A stretch of 13,309 nt of DNA from Bacteroidales bacterium (GTDB lineage Bacteria; Bacteroidota; Bacteroidia; Bacteroidales; P3): assembly GCA_016281475.1 (NCBI GenBank), contig JAEEIS010000065.1:1-13309 (forward strand). Direction: 5' to 3'. A program made the position numbers and the translations under genes. The first letter of the stretch is position 1. Each line of letters starts with the position of its first letter. The notes beneath the pieces were generated by a model, which made no database searches, was not told the origin of the DNA, and worked only from the letters and a program-made list of their open reading frames with translations. This document shows, piece after piece, positions 12,860-13,309 of the stretch.

Positions 12860-13309
12860 ATGAATATAGATTGGCAAAACCTACCGTTCGGTTATGTAAA
12901 AACCGACTATAACGTGCGCTGCTACTACCGCAATGGTCAGTGGGGCGAGATAGAAGTCTCCTCGTCGGAGAATATCGAGATGCACATGGCTGCATCGAGC
13001 CTGCACTACGGTCAGGAGGCTTTCGAAGGATTGAAGGCCTACCGTTGCAAGGATGGCAAGATTCGTATCTTCCGTCCCGAGGCCAATGCCGAGCGTATGC
13101 AGAGCACCTGCCGCGGCATTATGATGCCCGAGCTCTCGACCGAGAAGTTTGTCGAGATGTGCAAGAAGGTTATCAAGCTCAACGAGCGTTTCATTCCTCC
13201 TTACGGCACGGGTGCCAGCCTCTATCTGCGTCCGCTGCTGATTGGCACGGGCATCACCGTGGGTGTGAAACCTGCCGACGAGTATCTGTTCCTTATCTTT
13301 GTCACCCCC
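12860..13309 (+). CDS. ilvE: Branched-chain amino acid aminotransferase, 3' partial
   Basis: A PLP enzyme for the last, reversible step in Leu, Ile and Val synthesis. The first 150 codons are visible from the ATG at 12860; the window ends inside the gene. The family is usually about 340 residues, so the PLP-binding lysine (expected near 200) lies outside. Fold-type IV BCAT signatures are clear: ASSLHYGQEAFEGLKAYR, IRIFRPEANAERM, and TGASLYLRPLLIGTG. It starts 32 bases after the tRNA and I see no TAnnTTTG element between them, so it may be read from the tRNA promoter if transcription passes the T-run. Confidence 0.93.
   Translation, partial: MNIDWQNLPFGYVKTDYNVRCYYRNGQWGEIEVSSSENIEMHMAASSLHYGQEAFEGLKAYRCKDGKIRIFRPEANAERMQSTCRGIMMPELSTEKFVEMCKKVIKLNERFIPPYGTGASLYLRPLLIGTGITVGVKPADEYLFLIFVTP

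Overview
The window looks like chromosomal DNA of a gut-type Bacteroidales, most like Prevotella and its relatives. The genus is an inference. The signs are several TAnnTTTG promoter elements of the Bacteroidetes sigma-factor type (two with a TTTG element 19 bases upstream), few Shine-Dalgarno sequences, a fused formiminotransferase-cyclodeaminase, a membrane LytTR regulator, and GC-moderate genes separated by very AT-rich spacers.

Left end (2-1784, plus strand): the 3' part of ftcD (histidine degradation and one-carbon transfer), an intergenic hairpin, and a 68-residue charged, coiled-coil-like protein. A strong bidirectional terminator (1938-1977) separates these from the next block.

Centre (9167 down to 1994, minus strand): eight tightly spaced genes in transcription order: fabH, fabF, fabZ, fabG, an acyl carrier protein, etfB, etfA and a large acyl-CoA dehydrogenase. 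The gaps are 2 to 32 bases and a TAnnTTTG promoter lies just upstream of fabH. This is a complete type II fatty-acid elongation set except for an enoyl-ACP reductase. An ETF-linked acyl-thioester dehydrogenase stands where that reductase would be expected. It is not the housekeeping fab locus, because plsX, rpmF, fabD and fabI/fabK are all absent. A specialised acyl-ACP pathway is the main biological interest of the window.

Divergent from fabH is a four-helix membrane protein with a LytTR DNA-binding domain (9291-10193). The shared intergenic region holds three direct repeats at an exact 20-base period, the last over the regulator's own start codon. I infer that they are LytTR sites controlling the regulator, the lipid operon, or both.

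Right part: a minus-strand pair of small genes (a 77-residue basic protein and a 39-residue lipoprotein) with its own promoter and intrinsic terminator; a broken small secreted-protein gene (10937-11145); about 0.9 kb of AT-rich non-coding DNA with a duplicated promoter-like module and a perfect operator-like inverted repeat; an XRE-type HTH regulator with a Pro/Ala-rich tail; a CAU-anticodon tRNA with a clear promoter; and the first 150 codons of a branched-chain aminotransferase running off the end.
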